Shown here piece by piece: positions 24,867 through 33,687 of a stretch of DNA of 64,000 nt. The translations under genes and the position numbers were made by a program. Within the stretch, counting starts at the first letter, position 1. Each line of letters opens with the position of its first letter. This DNA comes from Chloroflexota bacterium. Its GTDB lineage: Bacteria > Chloroflexota > Dehalococcoidia > Lucifugimonadales > UBA3495. The notes beneath the pieces were generated by a model, which saw nothing but the letters and a program-made list of their open reading frames with translations, was not told the origin of the DNA and did not search any database. The stretch is taken from NCBI GenBank assembly GCA_028874075.1, contig JAPPLU010000051.1, positions 1 to 64,000 of the forward strand, given 5' to 3'.

Positions 24867-25889
24867 ATGGCCCAGAACAATGCTCCCCCCGTAAGCCTGG
24901 AAACCCCCAGAAGCATAGTTGCGAGGCCCGTGGGCAACGAAACTGTGTTGACCCTAATCGGATCCGGCGATCACAGTCGCGGGCCCTGGCCCTTTGTTAC
25001 GGGCATCTCCGGCCTGAACGCGGACATGGCCGGTCCTCCCGCCCAGTACCTGTCGGTGGCCGCTTGGGCGGCTTGAACCGTGGTGACCGTGGTAGGCGTG
25101 GCCTACCGTGGCGGCATACCCCTTGAAGACATCGAGGTTGACTTTGAAGTTGAGCCGGTAGAAGGGCCCGGGTCCCTGGGCTTTGGGGTGAGGGAGAAGG
25201 TTACGCTAAAGGGCAACATCTCCGAAGGGGACCGGGTAAGGCTGCAGCGGGCTTCGCGGTATTGTCCCGTTGGCCAGGCCCTGACCAAGGGATCAATGGT
25301 CATCGAGGACGAGGTCCAGTGGCGGTCGGGGGAGATTACCGCCCTCAGCGCTGCCCCGGCCAACCTGCCCGTACTGGAGGGCGCGGTACCGGTCATACAG
25401 CCCGGCACAGTCCACGGCAGCTACCTGCTGGACACCAAGGAATATGACGACGACGGAGTCATGCAGCACGAAGGGGAAGCCAAAGTATATATCACCACGC
25501 GGAACCTGACCCATACCAGTCGCTGGACGGTGATGGCGGGGCACAGTTCAGCGGGCCTGATACCGCCGCCCTTCCCCTCCACCCATGCCGGCTGGGCAGC
25601 GTCAACGGTGGCGACGCTGAGCAGGCTGCTGCCCCTGGGGGAGGAGCAAGATGTGCGGGAGCTGCAGGTTGAGGTGGGGTTGAACATGAGCGGCGGGCGA
25701 GAATTGTCCCAGGGGAGCGCCGCCGAGGGGCGAATAGTACACCGGAACGCGGTGCGGCGAGTAATAGTGCCAGGGAACCCCCGCTCCGTGCCAATAGAGA
25801 CGGTCCAGGCCGCGCTGGGGCGGGACCCGATAACCCTGGCCTACACCGAGGGGGGCATCCTGCTGGACGAACAGGTGGTGGTAGGGTAA
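24867..25889 (+). CDS. Tandem OsmC-family protein with in-frame TGA (probable selenoprotein)
   Basis: Read through the TGA at 25074-25076, this is a 340-residue protein with selenocysteine at position 70. The context AWAA-U-TVVT matches the OsmC/Ohr active-site C-x-x-T, and a second conserved Cys lies 63 residues on (RYCPVGQAL, Cys133), the spacing seen between the two Cys of OsmC/Ohr. OsmC enzymes reduce peroxides by thiol chemistry; Sec-containing members of the family are known. Both sides of the TGA keep the same frame and clear family similarity. Residues about 185-325 look like a second, degenerate OsmC copy with GWAASTVAT, where Ser246 replaces Sec. AAGGAGG lies 4 nt before ATG 24867. 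A hairpin follows the TGA at the right distance. Alternatives are a nonsense mutation or two separate genes. A selenocysteine machinery elsewhere in the genome is required. Confidence 0.75.
25074..25111 (+). promoter_or_regulatory. Candidate bacterial SECIS element
   Basis: The TGA (25074-25076) is followed by a stem, 25087-25097 with 25101-25111. The inner seven pairs GGTAGGC/GCCTACC are perfect and the outer four include two G-U pairs. The apical loop is GTG, or CGTGG if the last pair opens, and begins 21 nt after the TGA. Bacterial SECIS hairpins have a small apical loop starting with G, often GU, about 16-37 nt after the UGA, so this fits well. Confidence 0.65.
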
Positions 25890-25994
25890 GTGGCAATTCT
25901 GTTGGCTATCCGTTGGTTTGCAGCGGCCGCAATTCCAGTATTGCGATCCCTGCAATCACACCTCCAAACATAGTGGGATTTCAGGCCATCTTTT

Positions 25995-26034
25995 CCCCCT
26001 CACCCTAACCCTCTCCCACCAGGGGAGAGGGGAG
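25995..26034 (-). repeat. Dispersed intergenic repeat, family 1, copy D
   Basis: CCCCCTCACCCTAACCCTC followed by TCCCACCAGGGGAGAGG, the inverted form of the family. It lies between the OsmC gene and the amidase. The CCCTCACCC(T)AACCCTCTCCC core is a type seen between genes in many bacteria. Confidence 0.55.
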
Positions 26035-26057
26035 CATAATTTAAGGAAAGGTATGCA

Positions 26058-28364
26058 ATGAACGAGAACCGTTTCCGGCTGGAAGAGGCCACCATCGCCG
26101 ACCTTCATGCCGCCATTCAGGCCGGGCAGACCACCTGCGTGGAGATAGTGCAGGGATACATAGACCGGGTCCGCGCCTACAACGGCGTTCCCAGTGTACT
26201 GGTTACGGAGGACGGGGCTTCCATCCCCGAGGCTACGGGCACAGTTCGGGGCGGCGATAGCATCAAGTTCCCCACAGAAACGGTGGCGGCATCAGAGATT
26301 TATCCAGACTTGAACCGGTACCGGGGCAAGCCGCTGGAGTTCGGGCGGATGGAGCCTACTGCCTCCGACCCAACCGTCCAGCAGCAGTATGGAATGATCG
26401 CAGCCAGGAGGAAGGCCGGCCAGGTCAACGCCCTCGCCACCCTCAACATCCGGGGTGAGAGATCCGTCACCTGCAAGGGAGATTTTGACCGCCACCCTTC
26501 GCAGGGGCCGCTGCCTCCAGGGGCGCCCCCAGTATGCGAGCACTTTCGACAGTTCCCAGACGCTCTCGAACGGGCGGCGGAACTGGACGCCCAGTACGGC
26601 AACCGGCCGGACCTGGAAGCTCTGCCAATGTATGGCGTTACATTCTCTTTCAAGGACCCCTTCGATACCAAGGATATGCGCTCCACCGGCGGCGGCGACG
26701 CGGCTTACGACATTGATTTCCCCGCACGGGACCACGTACTGGTTGAGCAGCTCCGCAACAAGGGAGCGATCATATTTGCCAAGGCAGTGAACACGGAATA
26801 CAACGGACGGGCCGGCGACCCAGGCGGCCGCCACGAACCCGACGTGGTACTGCCTTCGGTGCTGGGCTACCAGCGCAGCAGTTGGGGTGGCAATCCTTCC
26901 AACCCCTACGATACCTCTCGCTCCGCATCCCTGGGCTCCAGTTCCGGTTCGGCGCTATCCGTCAGTACCAACATGGTAATGGCCAGCCTGGGCGAGGAGA
27001 CCAGGGCCTCCACTCGCGGGCCGGCCAACCACAACTCGGTGGCCCTGATCCTGCCGCACAAGGCCATGCTGGGGTTTGACGGCGGAGCCATCGGCGCCGA
27101 CATCTATTGCGACCGCAGCGGAATCCACTGCCGAGCCATCCAGGACTGCTCGAGAGTGCTGGACGCCCTCAAAGACCCAGAGGAGGGATACTACGATCCC
27201 CGCGACCCCTTCACCACCGTGCCCCGGTCGTCGGTGCTGGCTTCCTACCAGGTACACGCCCGGGGTTCCGGCGAGGCCGGTTCCCTGTCGGGAGTCCGGC
27301 TGGGCGTCATCCGCGAGTCCACGGCCTATCCGGCCGGTTCCCTGACTGAGAGACCCATTGTGGACGCGGTCAACCGGGAGATTAAGGACGTTCTGCGGGA
27401 ACACCTGGGGGCTACCCTGCTGGAATCGGGCGACCGCAACTTCCCCGCCGATCCGGAAATCGAACCCATGAAGGTGGACTTCCGCCGGGCCATCGCGGCC
27501 CTGCTGCCCGTGTTCATGCCCGACATCCTGTACCGGCTGGGACCCGACGGGCAACCCGTCTTCAAGGAATTTGCCGATGTCATAGTTCCTACAGAGTTTG
27601 CCCCAGGCATTTTCTTTGGTTGCGGCGAAATGCAACCGGTGGACTACTTTGTGGAACTGGCTGACGGTCTGATTGAGCCGCCTTCAAACCTGGACCTGGC
27701 AACCATCCAAGACCAGATTCTGGCCATGTCTTTCCGATTCCACATCAAGCAATACCTGACGCGCCGCGCCGCCGACTGGCGGGACCTGGGTTACACCGAG
27801 AGACTGGTGGACTGGCCCACGCTTAATGCGCGTTCCAAGTTCTGGGGAGACGACCAGCGAGCGGCATTCAAGAACTGGGAAGAAGTTACCGACCTGCGCA
27901 ACCCGCTGGGCGGCCGGCAGGGCGTGGACGAGCGCATCATGCTGCGGGAGTTCCTGAGGCGAGTGGACATGATGGTGATACTGGAAAACAAGCTGGACGC
28001 CCTGGTACGGCTGCACACGCCGTACCCACCGGCCATCATTGGCGGGGCAAACCAGAGCGCCGGCGGCAGCAACATCCGCCAGGAATCCACTAACGGGCCC
28101 AATGCCGGCCTCACCGAGGTACTGATACCCGCCGGTTACGTGCAGACCGCTTATGACCCGGTATTCCAGCTATCGGAAGATGGGACCAGGTACGTTTCGG
28201 CGCCGTCAGACGTACCCACGGCGCTGGACGAACCAGGATTGCCGTTCTCCCTGGTATTTCGTACAGAACCAGGAAAGGAAGACATTCTGCTGAACATAGC
28301 GTCGTCTTACGAAGCGGCCTCACGGCGCAGGGTAATGCCCCCGGATTTCGGGCCACTATCCTGA
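26058..28364 (+). CDS. Large amidase-signature (AS) family enzyme
   Basis: A 768-aa enzyme of the amidase-signature family. The catalytic Lys is in FSFKDPFD (Lys199), the cis-Ser in GSSSGSALS (Ser294-298) and the nucleophile in EETRASTRGPAN (Ser318). The family hydrolyses amides by a Ser-cisSer-Lys triad; members include fatty acid, aryl and malonamide amidases and GatA. At 768 residues it is about 250-300 longer than usual, with extra sequence before the Lys (about residues 45-185) and at the C-terminus. The usual TGGS around the nucleophile is replaced by TRAS. AAGGAAAGG precedes the ATG. Substrate unknown; it is not GatA, as no gatB/gatC is present. Confidence 0.8.
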   Translation: MNENRFRLEEATIADLHAAIQAGQTTCVEIVQGYIDRVRAYNGVPSVLVTEDGASIPEATGTVRGGDSIKFPTETVAASEIYPDLNRYRGKPLEFGRMEPTASDPTVQQQYGMIAARRKAGQVNALATLNIRGERSVTCKGDFDRHPSQGPLPPGAPPVCEHFRQFPDALERAAELDAQYGNRPDLEALPMYGVTFSFKDPFDTKDMRSTGGGDAAYDIDFPARDHVLVEQLRNKGAIIFAKAVNTEYNGRAGDPGGRHEPDVVLPSVLGYQRSSWGGNPSNPYDTSRSASLGSSSGSALSVSTNMVMASLGEETRASTRGPANHNSVALILPHKAMLGFDGGAIGADIYCDRSGIHCRAIQDCSRVLDALKDPEEGYYDPRDPFTTVPRSSVLASYQVHARGSGEAGSLSGVRLGVIRESTAYPAGSLTERPIVDAVNREIKDVLREHLGATLLESGDRNFPADPEIEPMKVDFRRAIAALLPVFMPDILYRLGPDGQPVFKEFADVIVPTEFAPGIFFGCGEMQPVDYFVELADGLIEPPSNLDLATIQDQILAMSFRFHIKQYLTRRAADWRDLGYTERLVDWPTLNARSKFWGDDQRAAFKNWEEVTDLRNPLGGRQGVDERIMLREFLRRVDMMVILENKLDALVRLHTPYPPAIIGGANQSAGGSNIRQESTNGPNAGLTEVLIPAGYVQTAYDPVFQLSEDGTRYVSAPSDVPTALDEPGLPFSLVFRTEPGKEDILLNIASSYEAASRRRVMPPDFGPLS

Positions 28365-28478
28365 AAGAACTCGGAGCAATTGTTACGAATTATGACTGGA
28401 GGAGCGGCGTATTTTACGAAAAAATAGAGTAAAGAAGACGGCGCCTGTGAAGAGTCAAGGATTTGTACCGCTCAATTG

Positions 28479-28507
28479 TTGACTTTTACTAGGGGCTGGC
28501 TTATATT
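28479..28507 (+). promoter_or_regulatory. Sigma-70 promoter of the second solute-binding protein gene
   Basis: TTGACT (28479-28484) and TATATT (28502-28507) with a 17-nt spacer. The gap before the gene (28365-28636) holds nothing else that can be supported. The leader would be about 120 nt. Confidence 0.7.
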
Positions 28508-28636
28508 CCGTGAAACTGCCAGACGTGGGCTGGCGTTGTTTCCATTTGGCGGAAATGGAACTGGCCTGCACCAGTCTGCCGAGATTCACAGGATTCCAAT
28601 CAACCTTAACCGACGAAGGAGGCAATGGAAGGAATA

Positions 28637-30724
28637 ATGGCTTATCAGTGGCTAACCAAACCCAAGGTATGGCTTTACGGCTCCCTGAGCCTGCTATTGA
28701 TATTGATGATTGCCTGCGGCGCTGCCGAGGAGAGTCCGGCCGAGACCGGGAGCGCTCCCAGCACCGCGGCCGAGCAATCGGCCCAGGAACAGATGCAGCA
28801 GCCGGCAGGTCCCCCGCCGGCGGCCCAGCGCCAGCCCAGCACGGGCATGTCCGGTGGCGCGGGTGGGACCACCCAGGGTACCGATACCATGGCCCAGCAG
28901 CAAGAGCCGGCTCCTACCGCAGCGCCGGCCATGTCTGATGCACCCGCCGTGGCTGCCAAGCAGGTAACCCGTCTCGAGTTCGCCATCACTTCCGCCAACA
29001 ACGAGACCAACCGCCCCTGGAAGGGCAGCCGCCAGGCCTACGTACAGTATGACCCCACGCTGGACTATGCCATCGGCATTCACCCGACCACCAGCGAATA
29101 CGTGCCGGAACTGGCTTACAAGTGGGAAGCCAGCGCCGACCTGTCCGAGTGGACTTTCTGGCTTCGAGAAGGCATCCAGTTCCACAACGGCTGGGGCGAA
29201 CTGACTGCCGACGACTTCGTGCATACCGCCCAGATGCTGACCCGGCCCGATACGAGGCTGGGTACCTGGCGTTACTTCGTTGGCGGCCGGAACGATGACG
29301 GCAGCCCCCTGGCCGGACCCGACAAGTACTTCACGAAGATTGACGACTACACCTTCAAGATGACCTTCCACGGTCGCGACGGAAACCCCATCACTACCTT
29401 CGACGCCGAGTTCGTGATGAGCAACGCCTCCTCCGAGATGGGCCCCTGGAGCAAGGATTTCTGGGAGTCCGCCGGTGGGGACGGTGAGGTTTATTTCTGT
29501 GGCGAGACCGCTCCCGCCTCCTGCACGGCAACCCTTGAGGCGCGGGAAGCCCTCCTCGACGAAGAGGGTCTGCAGGGCACCGGTTCCTACCAATACATGG
29601 GCCGTGAGCCAGCCCTGGCCTTTATCATGGAGAAGACCCCTGGCACTCACTGGACCCACAACGTAGACCTGCCGGAAGGCGTTTTCCCTGACGACCCCGA
29701 TTTCCAGGAAATCCGGCTCTACTGGACGCCCGAGGATGCCAGCCGCTACGCCGCCCTGCTGGCCGGCGAAGCCCATCTGGCCGACCTGCCCCTGGACCTG
29801 CAGAAGGACGCCGCTGAAAACGGCATGAAGTTGTTCCGGTCCCAGTTTACCTCCAACAACTTCTTCGTCTTCTTCGGCGGGATGTACCTGAGCGACGACC
29901 CCAAGGACGTAGCGGCTTATGACCCCAGCGTACCCTGGGCTGAGACTCCCTGGGCCGGCCAGGAACCGGTTCAGGACCGCAATTCCCCCGAGTTCAAGAA
30001 CAACGGGTGGAAGGTCCGTCGCGCCATGAACAAGGCCATCAACCGGGAAGAGCTCCTGGACGTGCTCTACAAGGGTATCGGCGAACTGATGTATGTCGGC
30101 TACTTCCACCCCAGCCACTACGGTTGGGACGACACCTGGCCGCAGCGTTATGAAACCGAGTACAAGTACAATCCGGACGAGGCCCGACAGCTTCTGGCCG
30201 AGGCCGGTTACGACGAGAGCAACCCGGTCAAGGTTACGGTGCAGTCCTACGTCTCCCCGGGTGAAGCGGAACTGCCCCAGGCGATGGAAGCCATCGCCAC
30301 CTACTGGCAGAACGTGGGTATCGAAGTAGACATTGAGGACCTTAGCGCCTCCCAGGTGCGGGAACGCTACCGGGGCCGCGAGATGCAGAACCGGGTATGG
30401 CCCAACATCATCATTTACTTCCCGCTGGAGTATGGAAACCTGTCCGGTTTCACCAGCACTTTCGGGGCCAGCAGCCATTACCAGGATAACTGGGTCAACC
30501 GTGTGGCCACCGATTGGCGCACCGCATCCGACTTCGCCGAGCGGGACCGAATCGCTCGCGAGTGGGGTAACTGGGCCTTCGACAACTACATGACTATGCC
30601 CCTGTTCTGGTTCCCTCACACCGTCGTCGGTGATCCGGCGGTGGTGGATAGCTGGATCTATCCTGGCAGCACAGTGCCCCGCAATGGTCACATGCACGCT
30701 GTTAAGGCTGCCTACAAGGGCTAA
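28637..30724 (+). CDS. Family 5 ABC transporter solute-binding lipoprotein
   Basis: A 695-aa lipoprotein paralogous to the one at 22603; both start MAY-W-TK. The signal peptide ends in lipobox MIAC (about residue 28). A Gln/Pro/Ala-rich disordered linker follows (about 30-100), in place of the charged repeats of the other copy. The SBP_bac_5 fold follows, with WEASADLSEWTFWLREGI and VRRAMNKAINREELLDVL. It binds a peptide or similar solute at the outer face of the membrane. ATG 28637 is chosen since AAGGA precedes it at good spacing and it aligns with the paralogue; ATG 28625 sits too close to its ribosome site. Confidence 0.85.
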   Translation: MAYQWLTKPKVWLYGSLSLLLILMIACGAAEESPAETGSAPSTAAEQSAQEQMQQPAGPPPAAQRQPSTGMSGGAGGTTQGTDTMAQQQEPAPTAAPAMSDAPAVAAKQVTRLEFAITSANNETNRPWKGSRQAYVQYDPTLDYAIGIHPTTSEYVPELAYKWEASADLSEWTFWLREGIQFHNGWGELTADDFVHTAQMLTRPDTRLGTWRYFVGGRNDDGSPLAGPDKYFTKIDDYTFKMTFHGRDGNPITTFDAEFVMSNASSEMGPWSKDFWESAGGDGEVYFCGETAPASCTATLEAREALLDEEGLQGTGSYQYMGREPALAFIMEKTPGTHWTHNVDLPEGVFPDDPDFQEIRLYWTPEDASRYAALLAGEAHLADLPLDLQKDAAENGMKLFRSQFTSNNFFVFFGGMYLSDDPKDVAAYDPSVPWAETPWAGQEPVQDRNSPEFKNNGWKVRRAMNKAINREELLDVLYKGIGELMYVGYFHPSHYGWDDTWPQRYETEYKYNPDEARQLLAEAGYDESNPVKVTVQSYVSPGEAELPQAMEAIATYWQNVGIEVDIEDLSASQVRERYRGREMQNRVWPNIIIYFPLEYGNLSGFTSTFGASSHYQDNWVNRVATDWRTASDFAERDRIAREWGNWAFDNYMTMPLFWFPHTVVGDPAVVDSWIYPGSTVPRNGHMHAVKAAYKG

Positions 30725-30757
30725 GGTCCTGATTTCACAGTCCCAAGGCGCCATTTT

Positions 30758-30793
30758 GGGCAGGTCGCTTTCAGGGCGACCTGCCCACTTTTT
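30758..30793 (+). terminator. Terminator of the second solute-binding protein gene
   Basis: GGGCAGGTCGC and GCGACCTGCCC form an 11-bp stem with a 7-nt loop, followed by ACTTTTTC. It is 34 nt after the stop. Confidence 0.8.
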
Positions 30794-30847
30794 CGGTGAT
30801 AGACCTCGAACTCCGTTCTCATCCTCAATTCGCAGGGAGTCCTTAAA

Positions 30848-31906
30848 ATGAGCACACAGCAATCCTCATCCGGAGGCGGCCGCTCCCTGGAGTTTGGCCT
30901 GTTTGACTGGATTGAATGGGAGAAGCAGCCCCACAACAAGATCTACGAGGAACGGCTAAAGCTGCTGGAGTACGCAGACCAGAACGGCTTTTATTGCTAC
31001 CACCTGGCGGAGCACCACGTTACGCCCCTGAGCCTGGCGCCGTCTCCAGGGGTTTTCCTGGCCGCCGCCGCCCAGCGAACCAGAAACATCAGGCTGGGGC
31101 CACTGGTTTACCTGCTCCCCTTCTACAGTCCTCTGCGCCTGCTACACGAGGTCTGCATGATCGACAACCTCAGCAACGGGAGGCTGGACCTAGGCGTGGG
31201 ACGGGGTATTGTGCCCATGGAGGCAGCCCATTACGACGTGGACTTCGACGATGGCAGGGAAATGTTCCAGGAGGCCCTGGACGTCCTGATCATGGGCATG
31301 AAGGAGAAGACCCTGAACTACGTGGGCAAGTACTACCAGTACGAGGACATCCAGATCTGGTCGGAACCCCAGCAGGAGCCCTACCCGCCCCTGTGGTACG
31401 CCACGAACAACAAGGAGACGGTGCCCTGGATTGCCCAACACGGCTTCAACACCAGCACCGTTTTCGATGACAACGCCGGCGTAAAGCAGCACTTCGACCT
31501 TTACCGCCAGGAGTGGCAGAAGCACCTAGGCGATGAGGGAAGGCTCAACAGCCATGTGGCAGAACCTAAGCTGGGCCTGACCCGCCACGTTTACATCGCC
31601 CCCACCGACGCCGAGGCTCTGAAAGAGTGCCGAGCCGCCTTTGACACCTGGTTCTTCAACATTAACTTTCTGTGGGACAAGCACGACGTTCCGATTCCCG
31701 CCACCCTGGACTTCGACGACTGGGTGGAGAAGGAAGTGATGATGGTAGGTTCGCCGGCAACGGTTCGGGAGCAGGTGGGCCGAACCATAGAGGAAAGCGG
31801 TATTAACTACTTCAACTCCATATTTGCCTGGGGGGATCTGTCTCACCAGCAAGTAATGCGCTCCATCGGCCTGTTCGTGGAAGAAGTCATGCCGGCCTTG
31901 CGCTGA
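30848..31906 (+). CDS. LLM class flavin-dependent oxidoreductase
   Basis: A 352-aa luciferase-like enzyme. LEFGLFDWIEWEKQPHN at the start, HLAEHHVTPLSLAPSP near residue 54 and the NLSNGRLDLGVGRGIVPME motif near residue 105 define the FMN-dependent monooxygenase type. The late segment VGSPATVREQVG is typical of the family's C-terminal helix. The substrate is unknown. GGAG lies 9 nt before the ATG. It follows the solute-binding protein gene, but a strong terminator separates them. Confidence 0.88.
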   Translation: MSTQQSSSGGGRSLEFGLFDWIEWEKQPHNKIYEERLKLLEYADQNGFYCYHLAEHHVTPLSLAPSPGVFLAAAAQRTRNIRLGPLVYLLPFYSPLRLLHEVCMIDNLSNGRLDLGVGRGIVPMEAAHYDVDFDDGREMFQEALDVLIMGMKEKTLNYVGKYYQYEDIQIWSEPQQEPYPPLWYATNNKETVPWIAQHGFNTSTVFDDNAGVKQHFDLYRQEWQKHLGDEGRLNSHVAEPKLGLTRHVYIAPTDAEALKECRAAFDTWFFNINFLWDKHDVPIPATLDFDDWVEKEVMMVGSPATVREQVGRTIEESGINYFNSIFAWGDLSHQQVMRSIGLFVEEVMPALR

Positions 31907-31996
31907 GAGCGGCAACCCGTTAGCTTGTAAAGACGTGGGGATTCTCCGCGTCAATTCTTTCTGTGTCTAACTTTTTCTTATTTGAGGGAAACAAAC

Positions 31997-32509
31997 TTGC
32001 GCGCACCAATGGAGGCTACGGCCCCACGCCTGACCGCTCTGCCCATATCAATGTTCGTATGCGCTGTGGGCGCCACCCTGGCCATTGTCGGCTCACTGGG
32101 GCCCTGGGCACGGGTGCCAACCTATCAAGAAGGCTATGGTGACGCCGCTGCCGGAGAAGGGGTTTTCTGGGTCATGGGCCTGGGCGCCCCGGGTATGGTT
32201 CCCATCTTTGGAGACGGCGCGGTTGTCCTGACCATGGTATCCCTGGCTGCGGTATTGATCCTGTGGCGGATGGTGCTGCCGCCCAAATCCAGCGGCTTCA
32301 TTCTTTCTGGCATCCTGTGTCTGCTCTTGTTGTCTGCAGTTATCGGAACTGTCAACCTAGCATATCCGGGCTACATTCCGGAGGCCGATTCCCGCACCTA
32401 TTTCAAGGCCAGTGTGGAAGTGAGCTGGGGGCTGGTTGTGATGTGCGCGGGACTTTGGCCGGCGGTGCTGGCGGCGGCCTACCAGCTTTGGGCCGACGAA
32501 CTGCGGTAG
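31997..32509 (+). CDS. Four-helix membrane protein, hypothetical
   Basis: About 170 aa and not recognised. Four hydrophobic segments are visible: ISMFVCAVGATLAIVGSLGP, AVVLTMVSLAAVLILWRMVL, GFILSGILCLLLLSAVIGTV and VSWGLVVMCAGLWPAVLAAA. The SLGPWA turn after the first helix is common in small actinobacterial and Chloroflexota membrane proteins of unknown role. The start is uncertain: TTG 31997 has GAGGG 8 nt before it, with TTG 31982 and ATG 32009 as alternatives. It is monocistronic with a strong terminator. Confidence 0.6.
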   Translation: MRAPMEATAPRLTALPISMFVCAVGATLAIVGSLGPWARVPTYQEGYGDAAAGEGVFWVMGLGAPGMVPIFGDGAVVLTMVSLAAVLILWRMVLPPKSSGFILSGILCLLLLSAVIGTVNLAYPGYIPEADSRTYFKASVEVSWGLVVMCAGLWPAVLAAAYQLWADELR

Positions 32510-32609
32510 CGGCGCGGCCTGGATAACTGCGAATACTGAGAAACTGCCGGCAGGGCTGATAAGAGTTCGAAGAAACTCCTGGTTTCGGCACAACATAACC
32601 CGCAAAGAG

Positions 32610-32643
32610 AGACCCCCAGGATTCGATCCTGGGGGTCTTTTTG
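32610..32643 (+). terminator. Strong Rho-independent terminator
   Basis: AGACCCCCAGGAT and ATCCTGGGGGTCT form a 13-bp stem with loop TCG, followed by TTTTTG. It closes the four-helix membrane protein gene and lies just before the convergent permease gene (stop 32667). Confidence 0.9.
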
Positions 32644-32666
32644 TTTATGCGCGGTGCGCAGGACAA

Positions 32667-33566
32667 TTAAAGGTTGCGCTGCTTGGGGTCTAGCCGGTCG
32701 CGCAGCCAATCGCCCATCAGGTTCAGGGACAGCACCACCAGGGAAATGGCTACCCCGGGGAAGAAGGACACCCACCAGGCAGTTACTACCAGTTCCCGTC
32801 CGGTAGCCACCATCAGACCCCAGGCGGGCGTCGGCCTGGGAATACCGGCGCCCAGGAAGCTCAGGCTGGCCTCCAGCAGGATAACAAAGCCTACCTGCAG
32901 GGTCGCCAGCACAATGATGGAGTTTACTACGTTGGGGAAGATGTGGCGCACGATGATGCGGAAATCCGATGAGCCCGCCACCTTGGCGCGTCCGATAAAG
33001 TCCTGGTTCTTGATGGCCAGCACCTCTCCCCTTACCTGCCTAGCATAACGCGACCAAAGGATGACGCAGATAACGAAAATTACCACGCCAAAACTGGGAC
33101 CCCTGGCCGCCACTATGGCCAGGGCTAACAGGATGGCTGGTATGGAGAGGGCGATATCCACACCTCGCATTATCAGCATGTCCGAGCGGCCGCCGAAGTA
33201 GCCGGCAATCAGCCCCAGCCCAACACCAACTACTCCGCTGATGGCAATAACCGTCAGCGAGACCATCAGCACGTACTTGGCGCCGTGGATGATCCGACTC
33301 AATATGTCTCGGCCCTGCTTGTCGGTTCCAAGGAGATACCTGGCGCTGCCGCCTTCCTGCCACGCCGGTGGCGTCAATCGCTCCGAGAACTGGCCCCTGG
33401 TCGGATGGTGGGGCGCCACGTAAGAGGCAAAAAAGGCGGGAATAACCAAAACTACCACGATCACCGCCAGTGGTATCAGGGGGAAGCGACGGGCCTCCCG
33501 AAGGAAGTTTCCTAAATTACTGGGGGAGTACCAAGCGGGTTTTCGCGCTGGCGCAGTTATTTGCAT
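32667..33566 (-). CDS. Dipeptide/oligopeptide ABC permease, DppC-like
   Basis: A 299-aa inner-membrane permease with the OppC/DppC layout: an N-terminal helix and [20 protein letters not shown] periplasmic region, [18 protein letters not shown] before the main domain, then five helices with the EAA loop ([20 protein letters not shown] near residue 195). It pairs with the DppB-like gene just upstream on the same strand. Together they make the channel for a family 5 solute-binding protein such as those at 22603 or 28637. The ATPases are not in the window. Confidence 0.88.
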   Translation of the reverse strand: MQITAPARKPAWYSPSNLGNFLREARRFPLIPLAVIVVVLVIPAFFASYVAPHHPTRGQFSERLTPPAWQEGGSARYLLGTDKQGRDILSRIIHGAKYVLMVSLTVIAISGVVGVGLGLIAGYFGGRSDMLIMRGVDIALSIPAILLALAIVAARGPSFGVVIFVICVILWSRYARQVRGEVLAIKNQDFIGRAKVAGSSDFRIIVRHIFPNVVNSIIVLATLQVGFVILLEASLSFLGAGIPRPTPAWGLMVATGRELVVTAWWVSFFPGVAISLVVLSLNLMGDWLRDRLDPKQRNL

Positions 33567-33631
33567 GGTTGTCGACTCCTGATCTATTGGCGGGAACGGA
33601 GCTCCCCCCGGCTTCTAAGGAATAAGGGTTG

Positions 33632-33668
33632 TGCCCCCCATCCTGACCTTCCCCCATCAAGGGAAAAG
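33632..33668 (-). repeat. Dispersed intergenic repeat, family 1, copy C
   Basis: Read on the minus strand, CCCTTGATGGGGGAAGG then TCAGGATGGGGGG. It is the closest match to copy A at 14542. It sits in the gap between dppB and dppC. Confidence 0.6.
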
Positions 33669-33687
33669 AGACTTTCAGGCCGATTTC

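Noticed and set aside
24846..25889. Two separate genes, 76 aa and 269 aa, at the OsmC locus
   Set aside because: They are in the same frame and separated by a single TGA. OsmC similarity runs through the junction, and the GTG after the TGA has no ribosome site. One gene with Sec is simpler.
28694..30862. A 722-aa minus-strand open frame opposite the solute-binding protein
   Set aside because: Antisense shadow of a strong GC-rich gene. It has no ribosome site and a Val/Gly/His-rich composition with no family motif.
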